Below are positions 15,599 through 24,616 of a stretch of DNA of 64,000 nt, piece after piece. Each line of letters begins with the position of its first letter. Within the stretch, counting starts at the first letter, position 1. A program made the translations under genes and the position numbers. Under the pieces are notes generated by a model that did not search any database, was not told where the DNA came from, and worked only from the letters and a program-made list of their open reading frames with translations. This DNA is from Actinomyces sp. S6-Spd3. GTDB taxonomy: Bacteria; Actinomycetota; Actinomycetes; Actinomycetales; Actinomycetaceae. The DNA is taken from assembly GCF_000758755.1 (NCBI RefSeq), contig NZ_JRMV01000274.1:62001-126000 (forward strand), in the 5' to 3' direction.

Positions 15599-16344
15599 GC
15601 TCGCGCCAAGGCCTCGGCGGGGAAGTCTTGCACCCGGTCGGTGAAGATCCCCGTAACGCCCCATTGCGCAGCTTTCCGCGAATCCTCGAGGGTATTCACG
15701 GTCCAGACGTTGACCTCAAAGCCGGCGTCGAGCATCTCGTGGACGTCGGCCTCGGTCAGGTCTTGCCCGCAGGGGTGGATCGCAGTGCACTCAATCTGCG
15801 AGGCCTCGCGCCAGCTTCCTGCGCGCACTTCCGCTGGGGTGCACAGCCAGGCGAGCGAAACTTCGGGCATAGCCTCGCGCACCGCGCGAAGCAGGTCGTG
15901 ATCGAATGAAGAAATAAGGATCTTGTCCTTGTTCACAAAAGAGCGCAGGGCTACTTCGACATTCTCGATGAGAGTATCGCGGCGTCTGCCTGCCGCTCGA
16001 GGCTTGAGCTCGAAATTGAAGCCGGTCTGGGTTGAGTTGGCAAAGGAGACAACATCGGCTAGCTCGGGGATGCGCTCAAAACGGTAGGTTGGCGAGAACC
16101 ATGCGCCCGCGTCGAGCCTGCGCAGCTCACCGTATCCCCATGAATCCCAGGAACCCGAGGAATTTGTCGTGCGGTCGACAGTGTCATCGTGAATGATGAG
16201 CAGCGTCCCATCCGCCATGACACCCACATCGCACTCACACCAGCGGGCCCCAATTTCCGAGGCCTTCGCGAAGGAAGCGATCGTGTTTTCGGGCGCGAGC
16301 GTGGGAGCCCCGCGGTGGGCGAAAATCTTTGGGAATTCAGTCAT
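15595..16344 (-). CDS. Glycerophosphodiester phosphodiesterase
   Basis: The 249-residue TIM-barrel protein has the GDPD signature: HRGAPTLAPENT (catalytic H10 and R11), the metal Glu in ARWCECDV, and HDDTVDRTT (second catalytic His). The end GIFTDRVQDF is also typical. It hydrolyses glycerophosphodiesters to glycerol-3-phosphate and an alcohol, in lipid turnover. No signal peptide is visible, so it should be cytoplasmic. AAGGAG six bases before ATG 16344 fixes the start; the longer frame to 16365 is unlikely. It follows the DUF4032 gene by 23 bases on the same strand and is probably cotranscribed with it. Confidence 0.93.
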   Translation of the reverse strand: MTEFPKIFAHRGAPTLAPENTIASFAKASEIGARWCECDVGVMADGTLLIIHDDTVDRTTNSSGSWDSWGYGELRRLDAGAWFSPTYRFERIPELADVVSFANSTQTGFNFELKPRAAGRRRDTLIENVEVALRSFVNKDKILISSFDHDLLRAVREAMPEVSLAWLCTPAEVRAGSWREASQIECTAIHPCGQDLTEADVHEMLDAGFEVNVWTVNTLEDSRKAAQWGVTGIFTDRVQDFPAEALARA

Positions 16345-16367
16345 TATTTCTCCTTCGCTGCGCAATT

Positions 16368-17786
16368 CTAGAAATAGTCATCGACGGGGATCAGCCCGAC
16401 TCCGGGTACGAATTGCATCTTCGGGCGGTCCGTGGGGGTTTCCGTTTCATCGGCTTTCCCGTGCATTCCGTCGATTCCCGCGCGCTCTTCTTGGCGGCTG
16501 AAACCCTCTTCTTCAGTGAGCGTTTCCATCTCCGAGGCCGCGCCTTCGTCAGGTTGGGTCATCAGCGCCGGGTCGAGCAGCATCGCTTCGTCGCGCTTGG
16601 TGGGAAGGACGCTCTCCACATAGGACTGGATGGCTTCATCCTGGGGAACGTCGTGCCCAACATCTTGGGCAAGGTACCAGCGGTGTTCCAGGAATTCGTG
16701 GAAGATCTGGGCCGGTTCCAGCTTGGCTGCGAGCTCGGCGGGAACGGCAGTGATGACAGGTTCGAAAACTTCGTTCATCCATTCATGAGCAACGATTTCG
16801 AGAGGCATTCGGGTCTTTCCCGTCATGGCACGGTAGGTCTCAATATCGTTGAGCATACGTTGGGCCTGATTCTCGCCGACGTCCATGCCCGTCAATCGCA
16901 TGAGTTTGCGGTGATGGTGGCCGGCATCAACGACCTTTGGAGTGATGATCAGGTGCGTTCCATCAAGGTCGGAGGACATCTGGAGTTCACCGACTTCGAA
17001 GCCAAGGTCATTCAGGCGGCGGATACGCTGAGCGACTCTCCACTTCTGGTTGGATTCAATAACTTCAGGTCCGGTGAGTTCGTTCCACAGCTCCAAGTAG
17101 CGCGAGCGAATCCGGTCGCCGACCTCGATGGGATCTTCATCGCTGGGGAAGAAAGATCCTGCTTGAAGGTCCATTAATTCGCCGATGATATTCGTCCGTG
17201 CCAGATCAACGTCGTAGAGACGCTGGCCTTCGGTAAGAGAAGGATGGATTTCGCCAGTTTCTGCGTCAACGAGGTATGCGGAGAAGGATCCGGCGTCGCG
17301 ACGGAAAAGCGTGTTTGAAAGAGAAACATCGCCCCAATAGAAGCCGAGGAGATGAAGACGAACCAGGAGAACTGCGAGGGCATCGATCAAGCGCCCTGCG
17401 GTTTCGGGTGTCATGTGTTGGCTAAAAACCGCGCGGTAGGGCAAAGAGAACTGAAGGTGTTCGGTAACCAGCACAGCCGCAAGTTCTTCGCCAAAGGCGT
17501 CGCGTCGCCCGGTGATGACTGCAGTGGGCAGGACGGAAGGTGCACCTAGACGCGACAGATCTCGAAGGAGTTCATATTCGCGGTATGCGACGCTTTCGCC
17601 GATTTCCTTGACCGCGATGACCCTGTCGGAAAGGTTGACGAAACGGACGACGTGGCGAGAGATGCCGCGAGGAAGAGCAGCAAGGATCTCCGTCGGCCAG
17701 TCTTCAAGGGGGATATCCCAAGGTAAGTCCAACAGTGCGGGGTCAACCGTCGCTGCTGTGATCTCAAGCGTTGAGGGAATGGGCAT
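16368..17786 (-). CDS. DUF4032 protein with kinase-like motifs
   Basis: The 472-residue protein matches the actinobacterial DUF4032 family as I recall it. The N-terminal 250 residues show the outline of a protein-kinase/WaaP-like fold: a lysine in VIAVKEI (K60), a catalytic-loop-like GFYWGDVSLSNTLF (Asp and Asn in the right spacing), and a metal-site-like LVDAETGE. The C-terminal half is charged and ends in an acidic disordered tail (around GFSRQEERAG) before FVPGVGLIPVDDYF. The function is unknown; a phosphotransferase is a reasonable hypothesis. The start ATG 17786 begins MPIPSTLEI; a longer frame to 17813 is less likely. Confidence 0.75.
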   Translation of the reverse strand: MPIPSTLEITAATVDPALLDLPWDIPLEDWPTEILAALPRGISRHVVRFVNLSDRVIAVKEIGESVAYREYELLRDLSRLGAPSVLPTAVITGRRDAFGEELAAVLVTEHLQFSLPYRAVFSQHMTPETAGRLIDALAVLLVRLHLLGFYWGDVSLSNTLFRRDAGSFSAYLVDAETGEIHPSLTEGQRLYDVDLARTNIIGELMDLQAGSFFPSDEDPIEVGDRIRSRYLELWNELTGPEVIESNQKWRVAQRIRRLNDLGFEVGELQMSSDLDGTHLIITPKVVDAGHHHRKLMRLTGMDVGENQAQRMLNDIETYRAMTGKTRMPLEIVAHEWMNEVFEPVITAVPAELAAKLEPAQIFHEFLEHRWYLAQDVGHDVPQDEAIQSYVESVLPTKRDEAMLLDPALMTQPDEGAASEMETLTEEEGFSRQEERAGIDGMHGKADETETPTDRPKMQFVPGVGLIPVDDYF

Positions 17787-17818
17787 AGCTCTATTCTCGC
17801 ATTCATTGAGCAAAGTGG

Positions 17819-17856
17819 CACGGGGCCCGCAACCGTGTGTGGTTGCGGGCCCCGTG
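17819..17856 (-). terminator. Terminator hairpin after the sugar ABC ATPase gene
   Basis: A perfect 16-bp stem (CACGGGGCCCGCAACC at 17819-17834, complement at 17841-17856) with a six-base loop lies 35 bases after the msiK stop. On the minus strand it is followed by CCACTTTG, a weak T run. Confidence 0.75.
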
Positions 17857-17891
17857 GTTTAGCCCTGAGTAGCGTCTAGACGCCGAGTAGG

Positions 17892-19022
17892 TCACTCGGG
17901 CAGGCGCTCGCCGGTGGACGCAGAGAAGTTGTGCTGCTGTCCTTCCTTGATGCGGGTGTGGATCACGCCGCCAGGCTTGGGAGCGGTGCGCGGAGGAACG
18001 CGGACGATGAGCTGTTCGCCCTTGCCTTCGCTGCCGGAACCCAGACCATGGCCGGAATCTGCACCTGCCAGGTGGCCGTAGATGTAGGCATCCGAACCCA
18101 GTTCCTCAACGAACTCAACTTCGATCGGAATGGTGTTTTCGGTTTCTGCAGAAACGACCTCGAGGCCCTCGGGACGGAAGCCGATCGTGATCTTGCCTTC
18201 GTCTTCGGGAACCATGGCATCCAGCGTTGCCTGCGAGAGCGGAACCTCTGCGGTGCCGAGCTTTGCGACATTGCCTTCAACCTTGAACTTGCCGAGGTTC
18301 ATGGCGGGGGAGCCGATGAAGCCTGCGACGAATTCGTTGGCAGGGCGCTCGTACATTTCCTGCGGGGTACCGACCTGCTGGAGGAGACCGCCTGCGAGAA
18401 CCGCAATGCGGTCGCCCATCGTCAGAGCCTCGGTCTGGTCGTGGGTCACGTAGACCGTGGTGACGCCGAGTTCGCGCTGCAGCGAGGCGATCTGGGTACG
18501 GGTCTGGACACGGAGCTTGGCGTCCAAGTTGGACAGAGGCTCATCCATGAGGAAGACCTGAGGCTTACGAACGATTGCGCGGCCCATAGCAACACGCTGA
18601 CGCTGGCCACCGGAGAGAGCCTTGGGCTTGCGGTCCAAGTAGGGCTCCAGGTCAAGGATGCGTGCGGCTTCTTCAACGCGCTTGTTAATTTCATCCTTAG
18701 GAGTGCCTGCGATCTTGAGTGCGAAGCCCATGTTCTCACGCACGGTCATATGCGGGTAGAGGGCGTAGTTCTGGAAGACCATTGCGATGTCGCGGTTCTT
18801 CGGCTGTACGTCGGTGACGTCCTTATCGCCAATGAAGATGCGGCCAGAGTTCACATCCTCAAGACCTGCGAGCATGCGCAGCGAGGTGGACTTGCCACAA
18901 CCGGAGGGACCGACGAGAACCAGGAATTCACCATCCTGAATCTCAAGATCGAGCTGGTCGACAGCGGGCTTATCTGACCCGGGGTAGATTCGGGTTGCCT
19001 TATCGAAAGTTACAGTTGCCAT
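17892..19022 (-). CDS. Carbohydrate ABC transporter ATPase (MsiK/UgpC/MalK type)
   Basis: The 376-residue protein has Walker A GPSGCGKST, Q-loop VFQNYALYPHM, signature LSGGQRQR, Walker B VFLMDEP and the switch His in VYVTHD. A C-terminal regulatory TOBE domain (about 240-376) follows, as in MalK and UgpC. No permease or binding-protein genes are nearby. In actinobacteria such an orphan ATPase (MsiK) energises several sugar importers, and that is the likely role. GGAGG lies six bases before ATG 19022. Confidence 0.94.
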   Translation of the reverse strand: MATVTFDKATRIYPGSDKPAVDQLDLEIQDGEFLVLVGPSGCGKSTSLRMLAGLEDVNSGRIFIGDKDVTDVQPKNRDIAMVFQNYALYPHMTVRENMGFALKIAGTPKDEINKRVEEAARILDLEPYLDRKPKALSGGQRQRVAMGRAIVRKPQVFLMDEPLSNLDAKLRVQTRTQIASLQRELGVTTVYVTHDQTEALTMGDRIAVLAGGLLQQVGTPQEMYERPANEFVAGFIGSPAMNLGKFKVEGNVAKLGTAEVPLSQATLDAMVPEDEGKITIGFRPEGLEVVSAETENTIPIEVEFVEELGSDAYIYGHLAGADSGHGLGSGSEGKGEQLIVRVPPRTAPKPGGVIHTRIKEGQQHNFSASTGERLPE

Positions 19023-19230
19023 ATTGAACCTCCACCGGCGGTACGTGCCGGACGATCCTTAGTAGAGACCAGACGACAGCGTCTTCACTGCCGCCGCACG
19101 TCCTTCACCACCTGTGTGAAGTGCGTACTTGCTCACGATAGCACCAAAATTTGCGAAAAATCCAACTCAATTTAAAACGAAGTGCATAGAAGAGATTCGA
19201 AATGAGCTGGGCATTCGATACCCTTGGGGG

Positions 19231-21081
19231 GTGCGTGAGCAAGAGATCATCGGTGGGTACCGCCTCCTCAAACGCCTGGGGGCGGGGGGCGCTGCTACCG
19301 TGTGGCTTGCTTGCGACGAGGCCGGGGAGCGTGTAGCCCTTAAGATCCTTCACCCCGCGCTCGCCGCCGATGATGACTACCGTGAGCGTCTCCTTCGAGA
19401 AGCTCGAACGGTGAATTCCATTCGCGGTGGGGGAGTGTCCCACATCTTGGATATCGAGATCGATGCGACTCAACCTTTTGTCGTCAGCGAGTACATTCCA
19501 GGCCCCACGCTTTCCGAATTACTCTCCCGCGGTGCGATCAATGTTGGAGGGGTTGCGGCCATCGGCGGGGCGCTTGCCCAAACCCTTCAAGATGTTCATG
19601 CTCGTCGGATTGTCCACCGCGATGTGAAGGCCTCGAATGTCATTTGTTCCCCGCAAGGGCCGGTGCTCATCGATTTCGGTATCGCCATGGGGCAAGACGA
19701 GGCGCGCCTGACTCAAACCGGTCTGGTATCGGGAACCGCGGGATATACCGCACCCGAATTGCTCAAGGGGGCTTCGGCCTCGGCAGCGACAGATTGGTGG
19801 GCGTGGACGGCTACCCTGCTTGCCGCACTCACTGGGCGCCCACCCTATGGAAGTGGGGTGACCGCTGCGATCTTGGATCGGGTGCTCAAGGGGGATCCTG
19901 ACACCGACGGCCTCGATTCGTCTGTCGCTCAGCTCATGCGACAAGGACTTCACCCGGATCCTCAGCTTCGCCCAAACCCTGACCACATCATCCGCCATCT
20001 TGCGCACTGGGGCGGGTTCCCCCTTGAAAAGATTGCGATCTATGGGGGAAGTCAGGCGTGGGAAAACCTCAATTGGGCACGACTCTTGGCTCCTGTTCGT
20101 CAAGGGGATACCCCAAGTGTCTCAGTGGTCGCAGATGACTCTGCTAACGAGGAAACTCAGGTCTTTGACGATGATGCTTTACAGACCGCGGTCATTGAAG
20201 AGTTCGATCCGGATCGTACTGCGGCATTAGCGAATGACTTCTCATCTCCGGATGAAACTCAGGTGTATCCGCAGTTCATGGGTGGCGCGCAGCCAAGTAT
20301 CGACGAAACCTCGCTTTTTAACTACCCGCATCCCATGGCCTCGTCAACGGGGACAAGCTACCTACCCGCTCAGGATGGATTCCGACAGGCGTCGATCCCG
20401 CCCAGTATCGAATTTGCAACCCAAGCACCCGCGTATATTCCTCAGCAGGTGAAGACGGCGAATATTTTAGGGCTGATCATTCTTTCTGCTCTTGCGCTGA
20501 TTCCTTTATATAGGGGGTTGATCGGGTTGATCAGCGTGGGGGTGATCGTCGCGCTCTTCGCAGTGCTTGGGAGCGCCTATAAATGGCGTGAAAATCGGAG
20601 GATCCTCAATCAAGAGGCGCGCTCCAGTGATACCTGGGCTGCACTCGGTGTTGCTCCTTTCACCGGGCTGGGAGGGATTCTCTCTACTGCGGTTGGTCTT
20701 GCCCCCGGGGCTGCTCTGGCGTGGGGGCAGTGGATTCTCTTTTCCCGTGGCCTCTACGAGCCTCTCGGTTTGTCTCCCGATTTTGGATTCTTCTCCACCC
20801 CCTTCGGAGATCCCGGAACATGGTGGTTCCCGCTTGTATTGACCGGTCATGCGCCGATCACGTCTGATGCGTGGCTGGCGGGGAGTCCCTCGTGGATTAT
20901 CTTGACCTGGGTTCTGACCACTCTTGCCCTGTGGGGAATGTGGGTGATGCCAACGGGATCCGCTTTGCGTGATGGCGTGAGCGTATGCGTGTCGACCTGT
21001 GCTCCCAAGACATGGATGCGAGTACTTCTTGGTCTGCTCATTTCCGGTGGCGTTGCAGCTGTCCTTGCCCTGAATTTCTAA
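19231..21081 (+). CDS. Membrane-anchored eukaryotic-type Ser/Thr protein kinase
   Basis: Kinase subdomains are complete: glycine loop RLGAGGAATVW, K38 in VALKIL, catalytic loop HRDVKASN, IDFG, and TAPELL. The kinase domain fills residues 1-270. An acidic, probably disordered linker follows (about 300-410, with several ETQV motifs that resemble FHA-binding phospho-sites). The C-terminus has about five membrane segments (starting ILGLIILSALALIPL) and no PASTA or other sensor repeats. The frame is open from 19129, but nothing conserved lies in the extra 34 residues; GTG 19231 after a G-rich run is preferred, and the start is uncertain. Located divergently from msiK and upstream of the DsbA-like gene. 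Confidence 0.88.
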   Translation: MREQEIIGGYRLLKRLGAGGAATVWLACDEAGERVALKILHPALAADDDYRERLLREARTVNSIRGGGVSHILDIEIDATQPFVVSEYIPGPTLSELLSRGAINVGGVAAIGGALAQTLQDVHARRIVHRDVKASNVICSPQGPVLIDFGIAMGQDEARLTQTGLVSGTAGYTAPELLKGASASAATDWWAWTATLLAALTGRPPYGSGVTAAILDRVLKGDPDTDGLDSSVAQLMRQGLHPDPQLRPNPDHIIRHLAHWGGFPLEKIAIYGGSQAWENLNWARLLAPVRQGDTPSVSVVADDSANEETQVFDDDALQTAVIEEFDPDRTAALANDFSSPDETQVYPQFMGGAQPSIDETSLFNYPHPMASSTGTSYLPAQDGFRQASIPPSIEFATQAPAYIPQQVKTANILGLIILSALALIPLYRGLIGLISVGVIVALFAVLGSAYKWRENRRILNQEARSSDTWAALGVAPFTGLGGILSTAVGLAPGAALAWGQWILFSRGLYEPLGLSPDFGFFSTPFGDPGTWWFPLVLTGHAPITSDAWLAGSPSWIILTWVLTTLALWGMWVMPTGSALRDGVSVCVSTCAPKTWMRVLLGLLISGGVAAVLALNF

Positions 21082-21192
21082 GGTTCAGCTGGTGCGCACG
21101 GAATGAAATATGGCGCAGCTGCGTTGGTATCGGTGCGTAAACGGGCATTGCTCGCTAGTCTTGAATGCAGTTCAACAGAAAGGCCCGCAATA

Positions 21193-22044
21193 ATGGCAAA
21201 GTCTTCCCGCTCGCAGGATGTGCGCGCAAAGGCGCAGCAACTGCGTGAAGAACAGGCGCGTGCAGATCGCCGGACTCGCAACATCATCATTTCTTTGGTT
21301 GCACTGATTGTGGTTGTCATCATCGTGGCAATTGCTGCGGTGATCGTTCAGTCCAACCGCAAGAAGGCAGAAATCGCCGAGGCTGGATCGGCTGCGCTCG
21401 GTGCGTATTCAAATGGTGAACCCGTTGTTGTTTCCCACCTTGGTATTGGGAAGGTCGACGAATCCATTCCGACGCTGACTGAGTATTTCGACTACTCCTG
21501 CCATGTGTGTGCCGCATACGATGTGGCTTTTGGGGAGCAGGTTAGCCAGGACGTTCTTGCTGGTAAGTACAACATCAAGTACCAGCCAGTGAATACGGTG
21601 AAGGCCGCGTATCAGTATGCATCAACCAGTGCGGCTCTGGTCGCTGCGCAAAAGGTCGATGCGCAAACATGGATGAAGTTCCACAATGCTTTGCTGTCTT
21701 ACTTCAATGATCAGTACAACTCCGGCAAGGGAACTGTCGTTCAGGACCTGTCTGCTTCTGCTACAAAGGTTAAAGAAATCGCTGCGCAGGCGGGAATTCC
21801 GCAGGATGTTATTGACACCTTCCCCGAAAACGGTGTGAATGACTATCTGACCAAGTCGACCAACGCGTGGGCTGAGGCGAAGATTGACGGTCGCGAAAAT
21901 GGATCTTTGGGAACTCCTGAGTTCGTTGTGAACGATAAAGCCGTCGTTGATTTCAAGGGCGTCAAGGCAACCAGTGTCAAGGACTTCTATCCCGTGATTA
22001 CTGCTCAGCTTCAAGCTGCCGGTCCGGCATCTGCATCGAAGTGA
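21193..22044 (+). CDS. Membrane-tethered DsbA-like thioredoxin-fold protein
   Basis: The 283-residue protein has a charged N-terminus, one membrane helix (residues 30-52) and an extracytoplasmic DsbA-type domain with the active site C103-H-V-C106 in FDYSCHVCAAYD. The cis-Pro loop is in GSLGTPEFVVN. Such proteins oxidise or isomerise disulfides in exported proteins; in Actinomyces a related enzyme (MdbA) folds pilins, but this one looks more like the general thioredoxin_4 group. ATG 21193 is chosen because it begins the MAKSS sequence with an AAAGG upstream; the frame is open to 21103. A terminator follows. Confidence 0.9.
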   Translation: MAKSSRSQDVRAKAQQLREEQARADRRTRNIIISLVALIVVVIIVAIAAVIVQSNRKKAEIAEAGSAALGAYSNGEPVVVSHLGIGKVDESIPTLTEYFDYSCHVCAAYDVAFGEQVSQDVLAGKYNIKYQPVNTVKAAYQYASTSAALVAAQKVDAQTWMKFHNALLSYFNDQYNSGKGTVVQDLSASATKVKEIAAQAGIPQDVIDTFPENGVNDYLTKSTNAWAEAKIDGRENGSLGTPEFVVNDKAVVDFKGVKATSVKDFYPVITAQLQAAGPASASK

Positions 22045-22077
22045 TGCTGCTGATCGCTCTCATGTGATTGGGCTTTT

Positions 22078-22116
22078 CAGGGGCGCGTGCGTGACATGGT
22101 CGCGCATGCGCCCCTG
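22078..22116 (+). terminator. Terminator hairpin
   Basis: A 14-bp stem with one G-T pair (CAGGGGCGCGTGCG at 22078-22091, partner at 22103-22116) is followed by TTGTATCTT. It closes the DsbA-like gene. Confidence 0.7.
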
Positions 22117-22246
22117 TTGTATCTTCTGAGATGTCCCCTGAGCTTTTGCGTGTCCCGTGATGGGGAGGATCATGAAGTGGCATGTGAGCCATATTGCGGT
22201 TTTTAATTCGTCTTTGTGGCCCCACTCATGGCACACTATGTGGGTT

Positions 22247-22322
22247 GCCACCTTAGCTCAGTTGGTAGAGCACCCGCCTTGTAAGCGGGCGGTCGTCGGT
22301 TCGAGTCCGACAGGTGGCTCCA
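22247..22322 (+). tRNA. tRNA-Thr (anticodon TGT)
   Basis: Complete 76-base cloverleaf: acceptor GCCACCT paired with AGGTGGC, D arm GCTC...GAGC, anticodon stem CCCGC/GCGGG with loop CTTGTAA (anticodon TGT), T arm GTCGG-TTCGAGT-CCGAC, discriminator T and an encoded CCA at 22320-22322. Confidence 0.95.
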
Positions 22323-22352
22323 TTATTCAGTCCAAACGGATACGCCCGTTTT

Positions 22353-22730
22353 GTGGCTGGCATTGGCCGGGCGGCCTGCATTCCCCTGTTATTTCGGGAA
22401 AGTGGGGACCCGGCTTATTTATACCTGTTGTTTGTTGTGGCTGCGCGGGTGCTTTGCGGATTGAAACGTACTATCGCGCTCGATGTACGTAAGGCAGCAT
22501 CAGAGTCGGAGTCGTCCTGGTATCAGGTTCAACGAGCAGGTTCAGTACCACTCATCTGCTTAGCCGTTGCTTATGCAGATTCAGGTTTACTCTTCATTCT
22601 TCAAGGAATCTACCACGAGATCATTTCTCCGCTTATTCCGGTAGTTGTGTTTAGTGCACAAAGTCTCGTCGGAATTATATGGATATACAAGGCGAGCAGT
22701 AACTCCGATCCATCACAAAAACCAGAGTAG
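22353..22730 (+). CDS. Doubtful small membrane protein downstream of tRNA-Thr
   Basis: An open frame runs from inside the tRNA (22314) to 22730. A real start would have to be later: GTG 22353, TTG 22428 and GTG 22437 are in frame, none with a clear ribosome binding site. The translated C-terminal part has two convincing hydrophobic stretches (SVPLICLAVAYADSGLLFIL and IISPLIPVVVFSAQSLVGII), so a membrane protein is possible. The base composition is lower in GC than the neighbours. It could be a genuine small gene or the tail of a decayed one. No family recognised. Confidence 0.35.
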   Translation: MAGIGRAACIPLLFRESGDPAYLYLLFVVAARVLCGLKRTIALDVRKAASESESSWYQVQRAGSVPLICLAVAYADSGLLFILQGIYHEIISPLIPVVVFSAQSLVGIIWIYKASSNSDPSQKPE

Positions 22731-22856
22731 AACCGGTGAGGTCTCCGAAAGAATTAAGGAAAAAATGAATTCGGTGATCCTTGTGCGTCCAATAATTTCG
22801 AGTCAGAAGTAGGGGCTTTCTCGAAGGTTGTGGAGTCTGCTGTATGTGTTGGAATC
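22731..22856. other. Short AT-richer spacer before the sulfur-stress cluster
   Basis: I see no gene, no RNA gene and no hairpin of note here. The stretch is lower in GC than the cluster that follows and ends at the -35 box of that cluster. Confidence 0.4.
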
Positions 22857-22885
22857 TTGTTTCCCAATACCCCCAGGGGTATTAT
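22857..22885 (+). promoter_or_regulatory. CstR/CsoR-type operator within the cluster promoter
   Basis: AATACCCC-CA-GGGGTATT (22866-22883) is a perfect palindrome with eight-base arms. It matches the pattern ATACCCC-N2-GGGGTAT known for CstR and related DUF156 repressors. It lies between TTGTTT (22857-22862) and TATTAT (22880-22885), which are 17 bases apart, so it occupies the promoter spacer. The regulator encoded at 24613 is the natural candidate to bind it. GGAGG at 22887-22891 follows, but the conserved ATG is 42 bases further. Confidence 0.82.
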
Positions 22886-22933
22886 TGGAGGAAGCGAAGA
22901 AGACAAAAGCTCAAGTCAGAAAGTGAGCCGCAT

Positions 22934-24616
22934 ATGCGAGTTGTAGTCCTCGGAGGAGTCGCCGGTGGCATGAGCGCGGCGGCGCGCCTGCGCAGACGCG
23001 ATGAGGGTGCCGAGATCATCGTGCTGGAGCGCAGCAAGTACGTGTCCTTCGCGAACTGCGGGCTCCCGTACTACGTTGGCGGCGAGATCGAAGACCCCGC
23101 CAAGCTCCTCCTTCACACCCCGGAAACCCTCAAGGCTGCGCTCAACCTCGACGTGCGCATCAACTCCGAGGTCACCGCGATCGACCCGGCGGCGCGCAGC
23201 GTCCAGGTCACCGACACGAAGACGGGCGAGGCCTACGCACTCACCTACGATCATCTGATCCTTTCCCCGGGCGGCCTCGTCAGCCGGCCCCCAATCGATG
23301 GCCTCGACTCCCCGCGCGTGCACACCCTGCGCACGGTCGATGACGCACGCTCCCAGTGCGAGGCCTCGGGTACGCACGCCGTCGTCCTGGGTGCCGGGTT
23401 CATCGGCATCGAGGCCACCGAAGCACTCGCACAGCGAGGCTTTGAGACCCACCTCGTCGAGTATGCCGAGCACGTCCTGCCGCCCCTCGAAGTCGAGATG
23501 GCAAGCCTGGTCACGCAGGAGCTGCGTGCTCTTGGCGTGCGCGTCCACGCCGGTGTCTCCGCCCAGTCCATCAAGCATGGCGAGGACCACGACTCCGTGA
23601 CGCTCTCCGACGGTACCGAGCTGGGTGCCGACGTCATCGTCCTATCGACCGGCCTCCGCCCCGACACTGCCCTCGCCGAGGCTGCGGGCATCGAGACCGA
23701 CCGCGGCTATATCCTCGTCGATGAGCACGGGCGCACCAGCGTGGATGGTATCTACGCGGTTGGCGACGCCACGGTTGGCCGTGACCACGACCACCCCGTC
23801 GCCCTAGCCGGACCTGCGAACCGTGGGGGACGCCTCGTCGCCGACGCGATCTCCGACGCCGAGCGCGGCGAGGCTACCGCGCGCCCCATCCCGAGGCCTC
23901 AGGGCACCGCGATCGTGCGGATCGGCGGACTTACCGCCGCCATGACCGGCGCTAACCGCCAGGCCCTCGATGCCTCGGGCACGGAGTACTTCACGGTGCA
24001 CACGCACGCCAACCAACACGCAGGCTATTTTCCCGGCGCCAAGCCCGTGCATATCCTCATGCACCTGGGGGTCAGCGGGCAGATTCTCGGCGCGCAAGCC
24101 GTGGGTGCCGACGGCGTGGACCGCCGCATCGATGTCATTGCGACCGCCATGCGATCCGGCCTGAAAGCCACGGATCTCATCGACCTGGACCTCGCCTACG
24201 CCCCGCCCTACGGTCAGGCCAAGGACCCCGTCAACCAGACCGGCATGGTTGCCCACAACGTCTTGACCGGCGAGCTCATCCTCACTGGCCCGGAGGCCCT
24301 CACCGAGGACATGCCGGTCCTCGACGTGCGCACGGTGGGAGAATACGCGGCCGGGCACATGCCCAACTCACTCAACATTCCGCACACCCAGCTGCGCGAC
24401 CGCCTCGATGAAGTCCGCGCCTGGGTCGACGAGAGCGTCGGCGACCGGCCCTTCGTCGTCATGTGTGCTGCGGGCGTGCGCTCCTGGATCGGCTACCGCA
24501 TCGTGCGTCACGCGGGCTTTAACGTCACCATGCTGTCGGGCGGCATCCAGACGCTGCGCGCATGGCTCGGCGATCGGGCCGAGGCCGTTCTCGTCACGGG
24601 GGAGGGACACTCATGA
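22934..24616 (+). CDS. CoA-disulfide reductase-rhodanese fusion (FAD-dependent, persulfide metabolism)
   Basis: The 560-residue protein begins MRVVVLGGVAGGMSAAAR (FAD-binding dinucleotide fold), has the single active-site Cys in FANCGLPYY, a second dinucleotide fold (AVVLGAGFIGIEATE) for NAD(P)H, the FAD motif YAVGDA and the CoADR dimer domain. A C-terminal rhodanese domain (about 465-555) has the catalytic Cys in MCAAGVRS. This is the CoADR-RHD architecture, which reduces CoA persulfides or disulfides. The frame is open from 22844, but conserved sequence starts at ATG 22934. The last four bases overlap the cstR start. GC is visibly higher than in flanking genes. Confidence 0.93.
   Translation: MRVVVLGGVAGGMSAAARLRRRDEGAEIIVLERSKYVSFANCGLPYYVGGEIEDPAKLLLHTPETLKAALNLDVRINSEVTAIDPAARSVQVTDTKTGEAYALTYDHLILSPGGLVSRPPIDGLDSPRVHTLRTVDDARSQCEASGTHAVVLGAGFIGIEATEALAQRGFETHLVEYAEHVLPPLEVEMASLVTQELRALGVRVHAGVSAQSIKHGEDHDSVTLSDGTELGADVIVLSTGLRPDTALAEAAGIETDRGYILVDEHGRTSVDGIYAVGDATVGRDHDHPVALAGPANRGGRLVADAISDAERGEATARPIPRPQGTAIVRIGGLTAAMTGANRQALDASGTEYFTVHTHANQHAGYFPGAKPVHILMHLGVSGQILGAQAVGADGVDRRIDVIATAMRSGLKATDLIDLDLAYAPPYGQAKDPVNQTGMVAHNVLTGELILTGPEALTEDMPVLDVRTVGEYAAGHMPNSLNIPHTQLRDRLDEVRAWVDESVGDRPFVVMCAAGVRSWIGYRIVRHAGFNVTMLSGGIQTLRAWLGDRAEAVLVTGEGHS

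Noticed and set aside
22866-22883. Copper-sensing CsoR operator
   Set aside because: The palindrome alone would allow it, but the encoded regulator lacks the copper-ligand His and sits with a CoADR-rhodanese gene, so a CstR-type reading is better.
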